The notes under the pieces: model-generated | Databases searched by the model: none | What the model was told of the DNA's origin: nothing | Seen by the model: the letters and a program-made list of their open reading frames with translations, nothing else | Assembly (NCBI GenBank): GCA_964017195.1 | Contig: OZ024896.1 | Location: forward strand, 27,317,430 to 27,381,429 | Reading direction: 5' to 3' | Origin: Siderastrea radians | Taxonomy: Eukaryota; Cnidaria; Anthozoa; Scleractinia; Rhizangiidae | Length of the DNA: 64,000 nucleotides | Program-made: the position numbers and the translations under genes | Part shown: in pieces, positions 63,927-64,000 of the stretch | Layout: each line of letters begins with the position of its first letter | How positions within the stretch are numbered: the first letter of the stretch is position 1

Positions 63927-64000
63927 GCGCCACATCCAGAATCTGGATGTTCGACATGACCCAATCAAAGCGTTTGTGTCAGGCCTTCCTCTACCCCCCT

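Larger units (their letters stand above)
54426..64000. mobile_element. Transposon-like unit with DUF6589 and RecQ-like helicase genes
   Basis: A 23-base sequence, gcctgacacaaacgctttga plus ttg, at 54492-54514 recurs as its exact complement at 63962-63984. Polypurine/G-rich sequence lies outside it on the left and its complement on the right (ggggtag and ctacccc). The two genes inside converge, each starting near an inverted end. A short additional palindrome (caggctttt at 54427 and aaaagcctg at 54488) marks the left end. The right edge is cut off by the window, so the exact terminus and target duplication are unseen. Helicase-encoding Academ (AcademH) elements are the closest known type I can recall; that is an inference. 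Confidence 0.65.

Overview
The window is eukaryotic nuclear DNA, most likely from an anthozoan cnidarian such as a stony coral. Reasons: AT-rich sequence, GT-AG introns with consistent reading phases, many DNA-transposon and LINE remnants, satellite arrays, and a glycosyltransferase-to-NACHT-LRR gene arrangement. That combination has been described from the coral Acropora (Hamada and colleagues, from memory). The species is not identified.

Layout. 1-4.3 kb: satellites and a foldback element, no recognised gene. 4.3-23.6 kb, minus strand: an immune-type gene. A short putative first coding exon (23559-23586) leads into a large GT4 glycosyltransferase exon (18871-20104), then two small linker exons (17572-17676, 16490-16585). 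From there splicing can go to a terminal exon with a TRADD-like N-terminal domain and a stop codon (12572-13023). Alternatively it can go through two more small exons (12012-12095, 11342-11437) into a 3.7-kb NACHT plus leucine-rich-repeat exon (4282-8012). All phases match in both paths, giving predicted proteins of 634 and 1787 residues. The three downstream small or terminal exons lie inside an interval bounded by target-site duplications of nested DNA transposons (9328-16208).

20-33 kb: introns or intergenic DNA with several MITE-like elements, tandem duplications and a TA-flanked inverted-repeat element. 33.2-42.8 kb: a large decayed DNA transposon with long inverted repeats. It carries a broken XPG/FEN1-like nuclease plus CXC-finger gene and resembles Academ elements. 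Its right arm is split by a second element, which is itself split by a LINE copy that has only ORF1, with a perfect 16-bp target-site duplication. 44-54.2 kb: two large arrays of a 10-bp satellite in opposite orientation, with inverted flanks, around 5 kb that includes another inverted-repeat element.

54.4-64 kb: a transposon-like unit with matching inverted terminal sequence. It encodes two convergent spliced genes, a DUF6589 protein with zinc-finger motifs (8 exons, 1088 residues, plus strand) and a RecQ-like SF2 helicase (2 exons, 599 residues, minus strand). Both have CCAAT and ETS-like motifs near the inverted ends. The frames are intact, so the unit may be recent or domesticated. A 5'-inverted LINE with a 15-bp target-site duplication sits in an intron of the DUF6589 gene.

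Exon boundaries were read by eye from splice signals and phase. There is no transcript evidence.
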